From positions 1-35,426 of the forward strand of contig JAZUGR010000009.1 in assembly GCA_045641345.1 (NCBI GenBank): a stretch of DNA of 35,426 bases. The letters run 5' to 3'. This stretch comes from Cacconaster sp045641345. Its GTDB lineage: Bacteria; Bacteroidota; Bacteroidia; Bacteroidales; UBA932. Every line of letters starts with the position of its first letter. Position 1 is the first letter of the stretch. The notes under the pieces are model-generated. The model did no database searches. It had not been told where the DNA came from and saw only the letters and a program-made list of their open reading frames with translations. This document shows positions 23,408 through 32,576 of this stretch, one piece after another. The position numbers were made by a program, and so were the translations under genes.

Positions 23408-24586
23408 ATGACATCTGAAGAGAGAAATTATCTCAAGGAATGCTCGGCGTGGTACAAGGCTGAGCTTGTTGACAATATAATGCCGTTCTGGCTCGAATAC
23501 GGTATGGACGGCGTCAATGGCGGCGTATATACCTGCGTCGACCGCGACGGCACGTTGATCGACAGCACCAAGTCGGTGTGGTTCCAGGGGCGCTGCGGCT
23601 ACGTCATGGCATTTGCCTACAACAATATCGAAAAGAACCCCGACTATCTTGCGGCCTCCCGCTCGTGCATCGATTTCATAGAAAAGCACTGCATCGACAC
23701 CGACGGTCATATGTTCTTTTCCGTCACGGCAGAGGGCAAGCCGGTGCGCAAGCGCCGTTATGTCTTCTCCGACTGCTTTGCGGCCATTGCAATGGCGGAA
23801 TATTCAAAGGCCAGCGGTGACCGCGCCTTTGCCGATAAGGCGGTGGGGATTTTCAAGAATATCCGCAGGATGCTCTCCACTCCGGGCTTCCTGGAGCCCA
23901 AGAGCTATGTTCCCGGCCGCGGCCATTCCATAACGATGATACTGGTCAATGTGGCGCTGGTGCTCAAGCAGGTGAGCGACGACCCTGCGCTTGACGAGCA
24001 GATCCGCAGTTCGGCTTCCGATATAGAAAAGTATTTCATGCATCCCGAGTTCAAGTGCGTCCTCGAGAGCGTCACCCCCGAAGGAGGTCTTGTCGACACC
24101 TGCGAGGGGCGTACCATCAATCCCGGCCACGGCATCGAAACTGCGTGGTTCCTGATGCAGGCTTCGGAGGTTATGGGCGAGCCGCACTTCAAGGATATGG
24201 GCCTTACCATATTCGACTGGCAGTATGCCTGGGGCTGGGACGAGCAGTACGGCGGGGTTATCAATTTCCGCGACTGCAAGGGTTTTCCCAACCAGGACTA
24301 CTCCCAGGACATGAAATTCTGGTGGCCTCAGTGCGAAACCATAATCTCCTCGCTCTACTCATATATAATGAGCGGCGACGACAAGTATCTGGCCATCCAC
24401 CGCAAGGCCAACGAGTGGGCCATAGAGCACCTCAAAGACCGCGAGTACGGTGAGTGGTACGGCTATCTGCACCGCGACGGCACGGTGGCCCAGCCTGCCA
24501 AGGGCAATCTCTTCAAGGGGCCGTTCCATATTCCCAGAATGCTTGTCCTGGCACATCTTCTCTGCGAACGTATCCTTGCCCGATAA
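23408..24586 (+). CDS. N-acylglucosamine 2-epimerase (AGE/RenBP family)
   Basis: This 392-residue cytoplasmic enzyme of the (alpha/alpha)6-barrel AGE family interconverts N-acetylglucosamine and N-acetylmannosamine. Family landmarks are SVWFQGR (R62), KRRYVFSDCFAAIAMAEYSK, VLESVTPEGG, TINPGHGIETAWFLMQ (His241), GWDEQYGGVINF, MKFWWPQCE, YGEWYGYLHRDG and FKGPFHIPRM (His374). The two histidines fit the proposed acid/base pair. The segments resemble mammalian renin-binding protein more than cellobiose 2-epimerases, supporting an amino-sugar substrate. The stop and the next start overlap as TAATG, so the GHL10-like gene is coupled to it. The role inferred here is conversion of sugars released from an imported glycan. 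Confidence 0.92.
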   Translation: MTSEERNYLKECSAWYKAELVDNIMPFWLEYGMDGVNGGVYTCVDRDGTLIDSTKSVWFQGRCGYVMAFAYNNIEKNPDYLAASRSCIDFIEKHCIDTDGHMFFSVTAEGKPVRKRRYVFSDCFAAIAMAEYSKASGDRAFADKAVGIFKNIRRMLSTPGFLEPKSYVPGRGHSITMILVNVALVLKQVSDDPALDEQIRSSASDIEKYFMHPEFKCVLESVTPEGGLVDTCEGRTINPGHGIETAWFLMQASEVMGEPHFKDMGLTIFDWQYAWGWDEQYGGVINFRDCKGFPNQDYSQDMKFWWPQCETIISSLYSYIMSGDDKYLAIHRKANEWAIEHLKDREYGEWYGYLHRDGTVAQPAKGNLFKGPFHIPRMLVLAHLLCERILAR

Positions 24587-25908
24587 TGCACCGTCTGCTG
24601 ACGATAGTTCTTGCGGCTGTCCTCGCCGTGCGCTGCCTGGCGGAGTCCTCTCCGGCGGTAAACCACAATTATATGTGGTTCGACTGCGAGGCCAACTACG
24701 CAACCCTGTCGCATCCCGACTCCATCCGGTTCTATCTCGAAAAGGTGAAGTCACTGGGCTTCGGCAATGTGGTGGTCGATGTCAAGTCGATAATGGGGGA
24801 GGTGCTTTACGACAGTTCCATAGCTCCGTATATGAGCCCGTTCGAGGGCGTGGAGCGCAGCCGCGACTATGATATGATGGGTTATTTCATCAGTTACGGC
24901 CATCAGATGGGGCTCAATGTGTTTGCGAGTCTCAACGTGTTCTGCGGCGGGCACAATTTCATGAAGAGGGGTATCATATATGGTGAAAAGCCGCAATGGC
25001 AGAGCATCTGCTACGATCATGGCCGGCTTGTTCCCATAAGCAAGTGCCGTCGGCCCGGTTACAATGGTATGCTCAATCCGGCCGATCCTCAGGTGCAGGA
25101 ATATGAGCTTGAAATCCTCAAGGAGTTCGTTTCGAAATATCCGCAGTGCGACGGCCTGATATTCGACCGTCTGCGCTACGACGGCATAACCTCCGATTTC
25201 AGCGACCTGAGCCGCAGCCTGTTCGAGGCCCATCTGGGACGGAAGGTGGATAATTTCCCCGAAGATATCCTTTCGTGGTACGACTCAAGCCGCCTGAGGA
25301 GGCACTGGAAGAGAGGTCCTCTGTTCAACGAGTGGTGCCGGTGGCGTGCCGGAGTGATTTATGACTTCGTGAGCAGGGCCCACGCAGAGCTGAAGGCCAT
25401 AAATCCCGGGCTTATAATCGGTGATTATACCGGAGCGTGGTATCCCACCTATTACCAGCTTGGCGTGAACTGGGCTTCGCAGCAGTACGATCCTTCTGCA
25501 GAGTATGACTGGGCAACTCCCGATTACCGTAAAACAGGTTATGCGGAGTTGCTCGACGTTTATATGACCGGCCTCTATTATTCCTTCATAACCAAAAAGG
25601 ATATCGACAGGGCCGGCGGCCGCGGATGGCACAGCGGAGAGGCGGCCCTCAATCCCGAAATCAAATACTGCTACAGTGTGGAGGGCGGGGCCGAAATGGC
25701 CAAAAGGATAACCTGCGGGGCGGTGCCCGTGGTTGGTTCGATATACGTGGAGCAGTACCTGGGCGGGATGGACAAGTTCCCCCGGGCCGTGGAGCAGTCA
25801 ATCAAATCCACCGGCGGGGTGATGGTGTTCGACATAGTGCATCTTGGCAAGCACGGCCTGTGGGATGACCTCGAAAAGGTGATGCGCAGGTGCGGACAAA
25901 TCGAATGA
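24586..25908 (+). CDS. Secreted GHL10-like (DUF187-related) glycoside hydrolase-like protein
   Basis: This 440-residue protein has a signal peptide (about 1-20) and a TIM-barrel-like domain of the glycosyl hydrolase-like 10 type. Visible segments are YMWFDCEANYATL, LEKVKSLGFGNVVVDVKSIM, GEVLYDSSIAPYM, GHQMGLNVFASLNVFCGG and CDGLIFDRLRYDG (D194, R195, D199), with the first conserved Asp at about 189. Later YTGAWYPTYYQLGVNWASQQ lines up with the paralogue at 32577. The Asp/Arg cluster in DGLIFDRxRYD is the best candidate active site. GHL10 relatives are presumed polysaccharide hydrolases, but the substrate is not known to me. ATG at 24586 is chosen because it begins a signal peptide and overlaps the epimerase stop; the open frame starts earlier at 24454. 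Confidence 0.82.
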   Translation: MHRLLTIVLAAVLAVRCLAESSPAVNHNYMWFDCEANYATLSHPDSIRFYLEKVKSLGFGNVVVDVKSIMGEVLYDSSIAPYMSPFEGVERSRDYDMMGYFISYGHQMGLNVFASLNVFCGGHNFMKRGIIYGEKPQWQSICYDHGRLVPISKCRRPGYNGMLNPADPQVQEYELEILKEFVSKYPQCDGLIFDRLRYDGITSDFSDLSRSLFEAHLGRKVDNFPEDILSWYDSSRLRRHWKRGPLFNEWCRWRAGVIYDFVSRAHAELKAINPGLIIGDYTGAWYPTYYQLGVNWASQQYDPSAEYDWATPDYRKTGYAELLDVYMTGLYYSFITKKDIDRAGGRGWHSGEAALNPEIKYCYSVEGGAEMAKRITCGAVPVVGSIYVEQYLGGMDKFPRAVEQSIKSTGGVMVFDIVHLGKHGLWDDLEKVMRRCGQIE

Positions 25909-25936
25909 AAAATCAACTTCTATTATACAACTTACT

Positions 25937-28900
25937 ATGATTAAAAAACTTATGTGTATTCTGGCTGCGGTTGCCCTCTCAATGGGAGCATCCTACGCGC
26001 AGAATGCCGTTTACGGTACCGTCAAGGACGCGGGCGGAGCTCCTCTGGCCGGCGTGACGGTGATGGTGTCGGGGACGACGAACGGAACCACTACGGATGC
26101 TGATGGAAAATACTCCATATCCGTACCTTCCGGCGCCACCCTCGAGTACACCTGTCTGGGATTGTCCACCATCAAGTACGTGTGCAAGGGCGCTGCCCGC
26201 AACGACGTCGTGATGACCGAGGATGCCCTTTTCCTCGATGACGTCGTGGTAGTCGGTTACGGCACCCAGAAAAAGTCATCCCTTACCGCAGCAGTTTCGG
26301 CCATAAAGGGAGAGGAGCTGCTCAAGGCTCCCGCGACCAACGTGTCGCAGGTATTGGCCGGCCGTCTGCCCGGTATATCTTCGGTCCAGGAATCGGGTGA
26401 ACCTGGTCTCGACCAGGCGTCGCTCCGTATCCGCGGCTCGGTTTACGGTGTCAGCTATGTTGTCGACGGATTCCCGGTCGACAATATCAACGACCTCAAC
26501 CCCGCCGATATCGAAAGCGTTTCGGTGTTGAAGGATGGCGCCTCCGCTGCCGTGTACGGCCTTCAGGCTGCCGGCGGCGTAATCATCATAACGACCAACA
26601 AGGGTGCCAAGGGCGCTACCAAACTCACCTACAACGGTTCGTTCGGCGCTTCGATGAATGCCAACTTCCCGCAGTTCATGAACGGTCCCCAGTTTGCCTA
26701 CTATTACAACGTGGCTCAGATGATGGACCAGCTGGCAAACGGTGAAATTGCTTCTTCGGCCGAATACGTGCCCTATTTCTCGAAGGCCGACGTGGATGCG
26801 ATGCTCAACGGCAACCCCGGCGACGGATGGGACAACGTCGACTACATCAAGCGCATCTACGGCACGGGCTTCACCCAGAAGCACAGCCTGACAATCCAGG
26901 GCGGCAACGACGCTGCGCGGCACTTCACCTCCATCGGTATAATGGACCAGAAGGGTAATATCGACAATTTCACCTATACCCGCTATAACATCCGCTCCAA
27001 CGTGGAGGGCAAGTTCGCCAGACATTTCGATTACAAGGTCGGTGTTTCAGGCGTGCTCGGCGTGCGTCATACCCCCGCATATCTTTCGGGAGGCTCTGAT
27101 TCGGACGGCGGCGAAGAGGCCGGCTGGTTCTCCGTTTCAAGGCAGGCAATCCAGATGCACCCATATCTCCCCGAAAGGTGGGAGGGGCTGTGGACAGGCG
27201 CCGTGCAGAACAACCAGTCCTTCCTGGTGAGCCCTCTGGCAGCGATATACGACTCCGGCAGCAAGGACACCCGCAGCGCCGGGGTATCGACCAATGCGAC
27301 GATAGCATACAACGCTCCGTTCCTCAAGGGGCTTACGATAAAGGCATCGGGGTCGTTCGACTATTCGGTTTCGTACAACAAGAATCTCAGCACCCCTTAC
27401 GAGATGATGTACAAGGCCAAGGACGCGATGGGCGAGTGGCAGTGGTACAAGCGCAGCGACAACCCGCACGTTTCCGACAACGTCACCAATCTCGGTGAGG
27501 GCTCGACGTTCAGCCAGCAGCTTGTGGGCCAGGCCAGCGTAAGCTATGTCAACAGTTTCGGCAAGAACAACGTGGAGGCGATGGTCCTCGGCGAAGTGCG
27601 TCAGTACAAGGGCAACGGTCTTGCAGCCTATGTCAAGAACCTGCCGTTCGCATCCCTCCCCGAACTGAGCAACGGAATCCCTACGAACAATCCCGTGAGC
27701 GGCTGGAGCAGCGCTTCCCGCAGCGCCGGTTTCGTGTTCCGAGCAAAATATGATTATGACGAGAAGTATCTTGCCGAATTCACCGGCAGGTACGACGGCT
27801 CATACAAGTTCTCCGGTATGTCCAACGCCCGCTGGGGTTTCTTCCCTTCGGTTTCACTCGGATGGAGGCTTTCGAAGGAGGATTTCATGAGCGGCGCCAC
27901 CTGGCTCGACGACCTCAAGATCCGCGGCAGCTTCGGCCTTCTGGGCAACGACTCCGTGAACGAGTACATGTTCCTGAGTACATACAGCCCGTATGACTCC
28001 AACGTGGCTTACGGACAGTTGAACGGCCCCACAGTAGTTGTTCCGGCATATTATACTTCGGGTATCCCCAATACGGACCTCACGTGGGAGAAGACCCAGA
28101 GTTGGAACGCCGGTTTCGACGCCACCCTATGGAAGGGGCTCCTGGGAATCGAACTCGACGGGTTCTACAACTACACCTATGATATGCTGACCTACCAGTC
28201 GTCGGGATTCCCCGCATCGATGGGAGGTTACTATCCCACCTGGGTCAACAAGAACGCCCTTGACACCAAGGGTATAGATATCCTGCTTTCACACCACAAC
28301 CATTTCGATGCTGGCGGAAAGCCCTTCTATTACGACATCACCGCAAGTATGACCTACTCCAAGACGAGGTGGCTCGTTTATAACGACGAGCCCAACATCG
28401 TGGATTACCGCAAGAGGGTCGGCACCGACTACGGCAGCATCCTCTGCTGGAAGGCCGACGGCCTCTTCCGCAGCGAGGAGGAGATCGACAACAGCCCGTG
28501 GTACGGCTCGCGCCCCAATGTCGGTGACATCAAGTATGTGGATATCAACGGCGACGGCAAGATAGACGAAGACGACAAGGGTTACTTCGGCCGTCCCAAC
28601 CGTCCCCAGCTCACTTTCGGTCTCAACCTCAACCTGGCGTGGAACGGCTTCGACTTCAATGCCCAGTTCACCGGCGGCGCCCTTTTCGACGTGTCGATGA
28701 CAGGTACCTATTACAACGGCTACGACGACAATACGATCTGGACCCAGACCTTCAAGGAGGGCGGCAACTCGCCCCTGTATCTGGTAAAGAACGCATACAG
28801 CGAATACAACCCCAACGGAACGTTCCCGCGCCTGACCCTGAGCACCACCTCGCACGGAGGTGACAACGGCCTGAGTTCCACGTTCTGGATCCGCGACGGC

Positions 28901-29116
28901 AAGTATATCCGCCTCAAGACAATCCAGGTGGGTTACACTCTGCCCGACAGCGTCAAGCGCGCCACCGGCCTCGGCATAAGGATATTCTTCGAAGGCCAGA
29001 ACATCTTCACGATATCCGGCCTTCCCGAGGGCATCGACCCGGAGTCGCCGGGAGTCAACAACGGTTACTATCCTCAGCAGCGTCTGCTGATGGGCGGCCT
29101 TACACTTACACTTTAA
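25937..29116 (+). CDS. SusC-family TonB-dependent glycan transporter
   Basis: This 1059-residue outer-membrane transporter forms the barrel of a SusCD glycan importer. It has a signal peptide ending ASYAQ, then a carboxypeptidase-regulatory-like domain at about 22-98 (VYGTVKDAGGAPLAGVTVMV). The TonB box region DDVVVVGYGTQKKSSLT follows. The plug has VLAGRLPGISSVQ, SLRIRG, YVVDGFPVDNINDLNPADIE, VLKDGASAAVYG and GVIIITTNKG. The barrel ends in the SusC-type PQQRLLMGGLTLTL. It lies 28 bases after the GHL10-like gene, with no TAnnTTTG box between, and 16 bases before SusD. Together they are the signature of a polysaccharide-utilisation locus. Confidence 0.97.
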   Translation: MIKKLMCILAAVALSMGASYAQNAVYGTVKDAGGAPLAGVTVMVSGTTNGTTTDADGKYSISVPSGATLEYTCLGLSTIKYVCKGAARNDVVMTEDALFLDDVVVVGYGTQKKSSLTAAVSAIKGEELLKAPATNVSQVLAGRLPGISSVQESGEPGLDQASLRIRGSVYGVSYVVDGFPVDNINDLNPADIESVSVLKDGASAAVYGLQAAGGVIIITTNKGAKGATKLTYNGSFGASMNANFPQFMNGPQFAYYYNVAQMMDQLANGEIASSAEYVPYFSKADVDAMLNGNPGDGWDNVDYIKRIYGTGFTQKHSLTIQGGNDAARHFTSIGIMDQKGNIDNFTYTRYNIRSNVEGKFARHFDYKVGVSGVLGVRHTPAYLSGGSDSDGGEEAGWFSVSRQAIQMHPYLPERWEGLWTGAVQNNQSFLVSPLAAIYDSGSKDTRSAGVSTNATIAYNAPFLKGLTIKASGSFDYSVSYNKNLSTPYEMMYKAKDAMGEWQWYKRSDNPHVSDNVTNLGEGSTFSQQLVGQASVSYVNSFGKNNVEAMVLGEVRQYKGNGLAAYVKNLPFASLPELSNGIPTNNPVSGWSSASRSAGFVFRAKYDYDEKYLAEFTGRYDGSYKFSGMSNARWGFFPSVSLGWRLSKEDFMSGATWLDDLKIRGSFGLLGNDSVNEYMFLSTYSPYDSNVAYGQLNGPTVVVPAYYTSGIPNTDLTWEKTQSWNAGFDATLWKGLLGIELDGFYNYTYDMLTYQSSGFPASMGGYYPTWVNKNALDTKGIDILLSHHNHFDAGGKPFYYDITASMTYSKTRWLVYNDEPNIVDYRKRVGTDYGSILCWKADGLFRSEEEIDNSPWYGSRPNVGDIKYVDINGDGKIDEDDKGYFGRPNRPQLTFGLNLNLAWNGFDFNAQFTGGALFDVSMTGTYYNGYDDNTIWTQTFKEGGNSPLYLVKNAYSEYNPNGTFPRLTLSTTSHGGDNGLSSTFWIRDGKYIRLKTIQVGYTLPDSVKRATGLGIRIFFEGQNIFTISGLPEGIDPESPGVNNGYYPQQRLLMGGLTLTL

Positions 29117-29132
29117 TCAGGGAGGACGAGAT

Positions 29133-30800
29133 ATGAAAAAATATATTCTGATCATTTCTGCAGCGATCTGCCTGATGTCCTGCAACAAATATCTTGACAT
29201 GACACCTACCGACCGCGTGTCGGCCAAGACAATGTGGGAGACGGCATCCAATGCCGAATACTCAATAAACTACCTCTGGACCTACATCTGGGACTTCAAT
29301 GCGGAGCCTACTACAATAGGTCTGACGGAGGCTCTCACCGATGAGATGAAATACACCTCATACAATTACAATGCCTTGTGCTATATCCCTTCGGAGGCTT
29401 CATACGGCGGGCAGATACTCACCCCTTCCTATGTGGATTCGTACTTCGGCAAATGGGGTACCCTCTATACTGCGATACGCCAGGTCAACGAAGGTATGAA
29501 CTACCTTCACGCATACGGAAAGATGTCCTCCGACGAAATGCGCCGTCTCGAAGGCGAGCTCTACTTCATAAGGGGCTACTTCTACTTCGAGCTCGTAAAG
29601 CGTTATCACAAGGTGATTCTCTACGATGAGGACCTTGCGGCCATAACCAAGGACAAAGCTGTTTCCGACGAGGAATTCTGCTGGGATTTCGTGCAGAACG
29701 ACCTCGACAGCGCTGCCGTCAGGCTTCCCGCCTCAAACGGCGGCCGTATAAACAGCGGTATGGCATACGGCCTGCTTTCGAGGGCGATGCTCTACGCAAA
29801 GAGGTATAAGGCCGTGATCGATGCTGCCGACAAGGTGGCCGGACTCGGGTACGCTCTCGAGGAGAACTACGCCGACTCTTACGGCAAGTCTCTCAAGGAC
29901 GGCAACAAGGAGGCGATCATCCAGTACACCTTTGACTATGAAAAAGGCATAACCCATTCGTTCAACTTCTACTACACTCCGGGAGGCGATTATGCCGCCA
30001 TCGGAGCCAAGGGTGGCGCCTACGGCGTGCCTACCCAGGAGATGGTCGAGTCGTACGAATACGACAAACGGTATTGGAGCGCAGCCAAGCCGCGTCCCGA
30101 TTGGAGCAAGTGGCACAATACGGAGGGGACGGAAAGCGAACCGGAGTACTCCAAGCTGGAGCCCAGGTTCCAGGCTACCATTCTCTACAACCAGGCTTCG
30201 TGGAAGGGCCGTACGATAGAGCCTTATGTGGGCGGTCTTGACGGCTGGGCTCCGTGGAAAACCGACAAGGAACCCAAGGGCAAGACGGTTACCGGATATT
30301 TCCTGCGCAAGCTTGTGGATGAGAGCTACAATGTGAGCGTTTCATCGAGCTCGCAGCCTTTCACCTTCCTGCGCTATGCCGAGGTGCTTCTCAACAAGGC
30401 CGAGGCCTGCGCGATGATAGGCGGCTCGGCAAATGAGACTGCCGCAAACAAGATCGTAGCCGACATCCGTGCCAGGGTGGGGCTCGATTACAGCGGCAAG
30501 ACGGGCGCCGACCTTATGGATGCGATTCTGCAGGAGCGTAAGATCGAGCTGGCATATGAAGGCCTCCGCTATTGGGACCTCCGTCGCCTGAACCTCTCTG
30601 ACAAGGACTATCCCAAGGGGCTTTCGAATTACACGCAGCACGGACTCAAGGTCGAAAAGACCGCGTCCGGTTTCAAGTACACCTATGTGGAAATCGACGA
30701 CAACGTGCGCAATTTCCCCGCCAAGATGTATCAGTTCCCGATGCCCGAAAGTGAGTTGAGCAGCAATTCGCTTGCCGTGCAATATGACGAATGGTTATAA
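29133..30800 (+). CDS. SusD/RagB-family surface glycan-binding lipoprotein
   Basis: This 555-residue surface lipoprotein caps the SusC barrel and binds glycan. The lipobox is CLMSC with Cys17, followed by NKYLDMTPTDRVS. The SusD-like N-terminus is followed by tetratricopeptide-like helices (EMRRLEGELYFIRGYFYFEL, a typical RagB segment, and MAYGLLSRAMLYAKRYK). The C-terminus has FLRYAEVLLNKAEACAMIGG, RARVGLDYSG, ILQERKIELAYEGLRYWDLR and YQFPMPESEL. Length and motif order are those of the family. The gene ends 10 bases before the DUF5018-like gene. Confidence 0.97.
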   Translation: MKKYILIISAAICLMSCNKYLDMTPTDRVSAKTMWETASNAEYSINYLWTYIWDFNAEPTTIGLTEALTDEMKYTSYNYNALCYIPSEASYGGQILTPSYVDSYFGKWGTLYTAIRQVNEGMNYLHAYGKMSSDEMRRLEGELYFIRGYFYFELVKRYHKVILYDEDLAAITKDKAVSDEEFCWDFVQNDLDSAAVRLPASNGGRINSGMAYGLLSRAMLYAKRYKAVIDAADKVAGLGYALEENYADSYGKSLKDGNKEAIIQYTFDYEKGITHSFNFYYTPGGDYAAIGAKGGAYGVPTQEMVESYEYDKRYWSAAKPRPDWSKWHNTEGTESEPEYSKLEPRFQATILYNQASWKGRTIEPYVGGLDGWAPWKTDKEPKGKTVTGYFLRKLVDESYNVSVSSSSQPFTFLRYAEVLLNKAEACAMIGGSANETAANKIVADIRARVGLDYSGKTGADLMDAILQERKIELAYEGLRYWDLRRLNLSDKDYPKGLSNYTQHGLKVEKTASGFKYTYVEIDDNVRNFPAKMYQFPMPESELSSNSLAVQYDEWL

Positions 30801-30810
30801 AATAAGCGGT

Positions 30811-32571
30811 ATGAATATGAAAATCAAATATATTGTATCTGCATTTGCGGCTCTTGCCGTTTTATGCTCCTGCCACAAGCCCGAATTCGTCAAATCGACG
30901 GCCGACAGGCAGGGTATCACCAGCATCTCGGCAATCATCACTTCCGGAAAATACGAGAATCAGGTGCTTGCCAAGTTGGTTATCGATGAGGCTTCGTATC
31001 TGAGCGGGGTCTTTGTGATAGAGGTTCCGTATTATTTCCCCGAAACGAGCACGGACCCTTCCAACAAGTATCTCGGTGCACTCCGCCTGCAGGCGGAACT
31101 CCAGCCCAACTTCAGGATAGAGCCTGCGCTCGGTAAGCTGGATATGACCGAAATGCACGATTTCACCCTCTACAGCCCCGACGGCACCAGCCGTCCGATT
31201 ACCATCGCGGCCAAAAGGGTCAAGTCGAGCGCCTGCCAGCTCCTGTCGTTCCTCGTCGAGGACTATATGGTTTCGGGCGTGATATACGAAGACCAGGCAA
31301 AAATACTCATCCCTTATATGGGCGATCTTTCGAGTGTGACCGTGAGCGGGCAGGTTTCGCCCAATGCCAGGATTTCGGAGATATCGGGGGCTCCCTACGA
31401 CCCTCAGTCCAAGTATGATATGGGCGACGGGGCTACCGTGACAGTGCTTGCATCGAACGGCACTTCGTCTAAGACCTATACCGTCAATCAGGGAATTCCC
31501 GAGCTCGTCGATATGGGTATGAACGTCAAGTCGGTGAAGAATCTCTTCAACATAGACCCTGTGACGATGTGCTCGCTGCCTCCGTACACCGAAAAAACTT
31601 ACGTATCCCTTGCCGGATTGGGCAACAACGTGATAGTATGCACCGGCGACGGGACGGCTCCGGTATATCTCGATGCATTCACCGGCAAGAATCTCGGCCG
31701 TATTGCGCTCGGCTCGGCAGTCGCTGACGCCGTTACCAACGACGACAAGGGCAATATGCTTATCGTCAATTATGCCGCGGGCGGCGAAACGGTGAACATC
31801 TATACCACCACGTCGGTGGCCGAAGAACCTTCGCTGCTCTGCTCGTTCAGCAATCCTTCGACCTTCCCTGTGGGCCACCGCATCAAGGCGATAGGCGACG
31901 TGAAGGGTGAGGCTGTCATAGTGCTCACCACCGAGGGTATCCTGGGAGTATCGGTTTCTTCGCAGGCTGTAGCAGTCCATATTGCATCCGGCGCGAAAGA
32001 CGGCGCGGAGGTTGTCGACTTCGCCGGCAAGATTACGGCAGGCGGAGCTGCGATTGAAGGCTGGGCCGACGCTCCTCTAAAGTTTGCCACCGTCGTTCCC
32101 GCCTCTCTCGAGCCCGGTCAGGACGGATGGTTCCTCGACTTCTACGAAGGCAATGCCGAGGCTGTCGACGGCTCGGATGAGCCACTTTATATACTGCACC
32201 ATATCACGTCTGCTGGCGCTGATGAGCACATCGGCCATTTCGGCGACTGGGGCAACAATCCGAACTGCCTTGACATCAAGACATTCAACCACGCAAGGTA
32301 TATGGCGCTCTTTGTGGTGAGCCACTTCCCCCACTGGGGCAGGGGCCCGCAGCTGCATCTCTACGACGTCACCGACCCGGCGGCTCCTTCGCTCATACTC
32401 TCCAACGATGCCGTAGAGTGGTTCCAAAGCGCATCCTACAGTGAGGAAAACGGAGCTTCGGGAGACGTGGTGATATGCCCCTCTACCGACGGCTACCGCA
32501 CCTACATATATTATTATGACCATCACAGCCAGGCTATCGGAGCATACGTGGCCGACTGCTTCAAAATCTGA
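30811..32571 (+). CDS. DUF5018-like surface lipoprotein of the SusCD locus
   Basis: This 586-residue predicted lipoprotein has a signal sequence ending VLCSC (Cys21). Residues about 22-225 are Ig-like repeats resembling DUF5018 domains: STADRQGITSISAIITSGKY with a second copy around YMVSGVIYEDQAKILIPYMG. A beta-rich C-terminal half (about 230-586) may be a propeller. Genes of this type sit after SusD and serve as surface glycan-binding proteins in other loci. The C-terminal half aligns by eye with the BACON-type lipoprotein at 33955: both have TNDDxGN followed by a GDVxGxA strand. The start is ATG 30811, since it opens directly into the signal peptide; ATG 30817 is possible. DUF5018 is from memory of the family pattern. 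Confidence 0.78.
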   Translation: MNMKIKYIVSAFAALAVLCSCHKPEFVKSTADRQGITSISAIITSGKYENQVLAKLVIDEASYLSGVFVIEVPYYFPETSTDPSNKYLGALRLQAELQPNFRIEPALGKLDMTEMHDFTLYSPDGTSRPITIAAKRVKSSACQLLSFLVEDYMVSGVIYEDQAKILIPYMGDLSSVTVSGQVSPNARISEISGAPYDPQSKYDMGDGATVTVLASNGTSSKTYTVNQGIPELVDMGMNVKSVKNLFNIDPVTMCSLPPYTEKTYVSLAGLGNNVIVCTGDGTAPVYLDAFTGKNLGRIALGSAVADAVTNDDKGNMLIVNYAAGGETVNIYTTTSVAEEPSLLCSFSNPSTFPVGHRIKAIGDVKGEAVIVLTTEGILGVSVSSQAVAVHIASGAKDGAEVVDFAGKITAGGAAIEGWADAPLKFATVVPASLEPGQDGWFLDFYEGNAEAVDGSDEPLYILHHITSAGADEHIGHFGDWGNNPNCLDIKTFNHARYMALFVVSHFPHWGRGPQLHLYDVTDPAAPSLILSNDAVEWFQSASYSEENGASGDVVICPSTDGYRTYIYYYDHHSQAIGAYVADCFKI

Positions 32572-32576
32572 CTTGT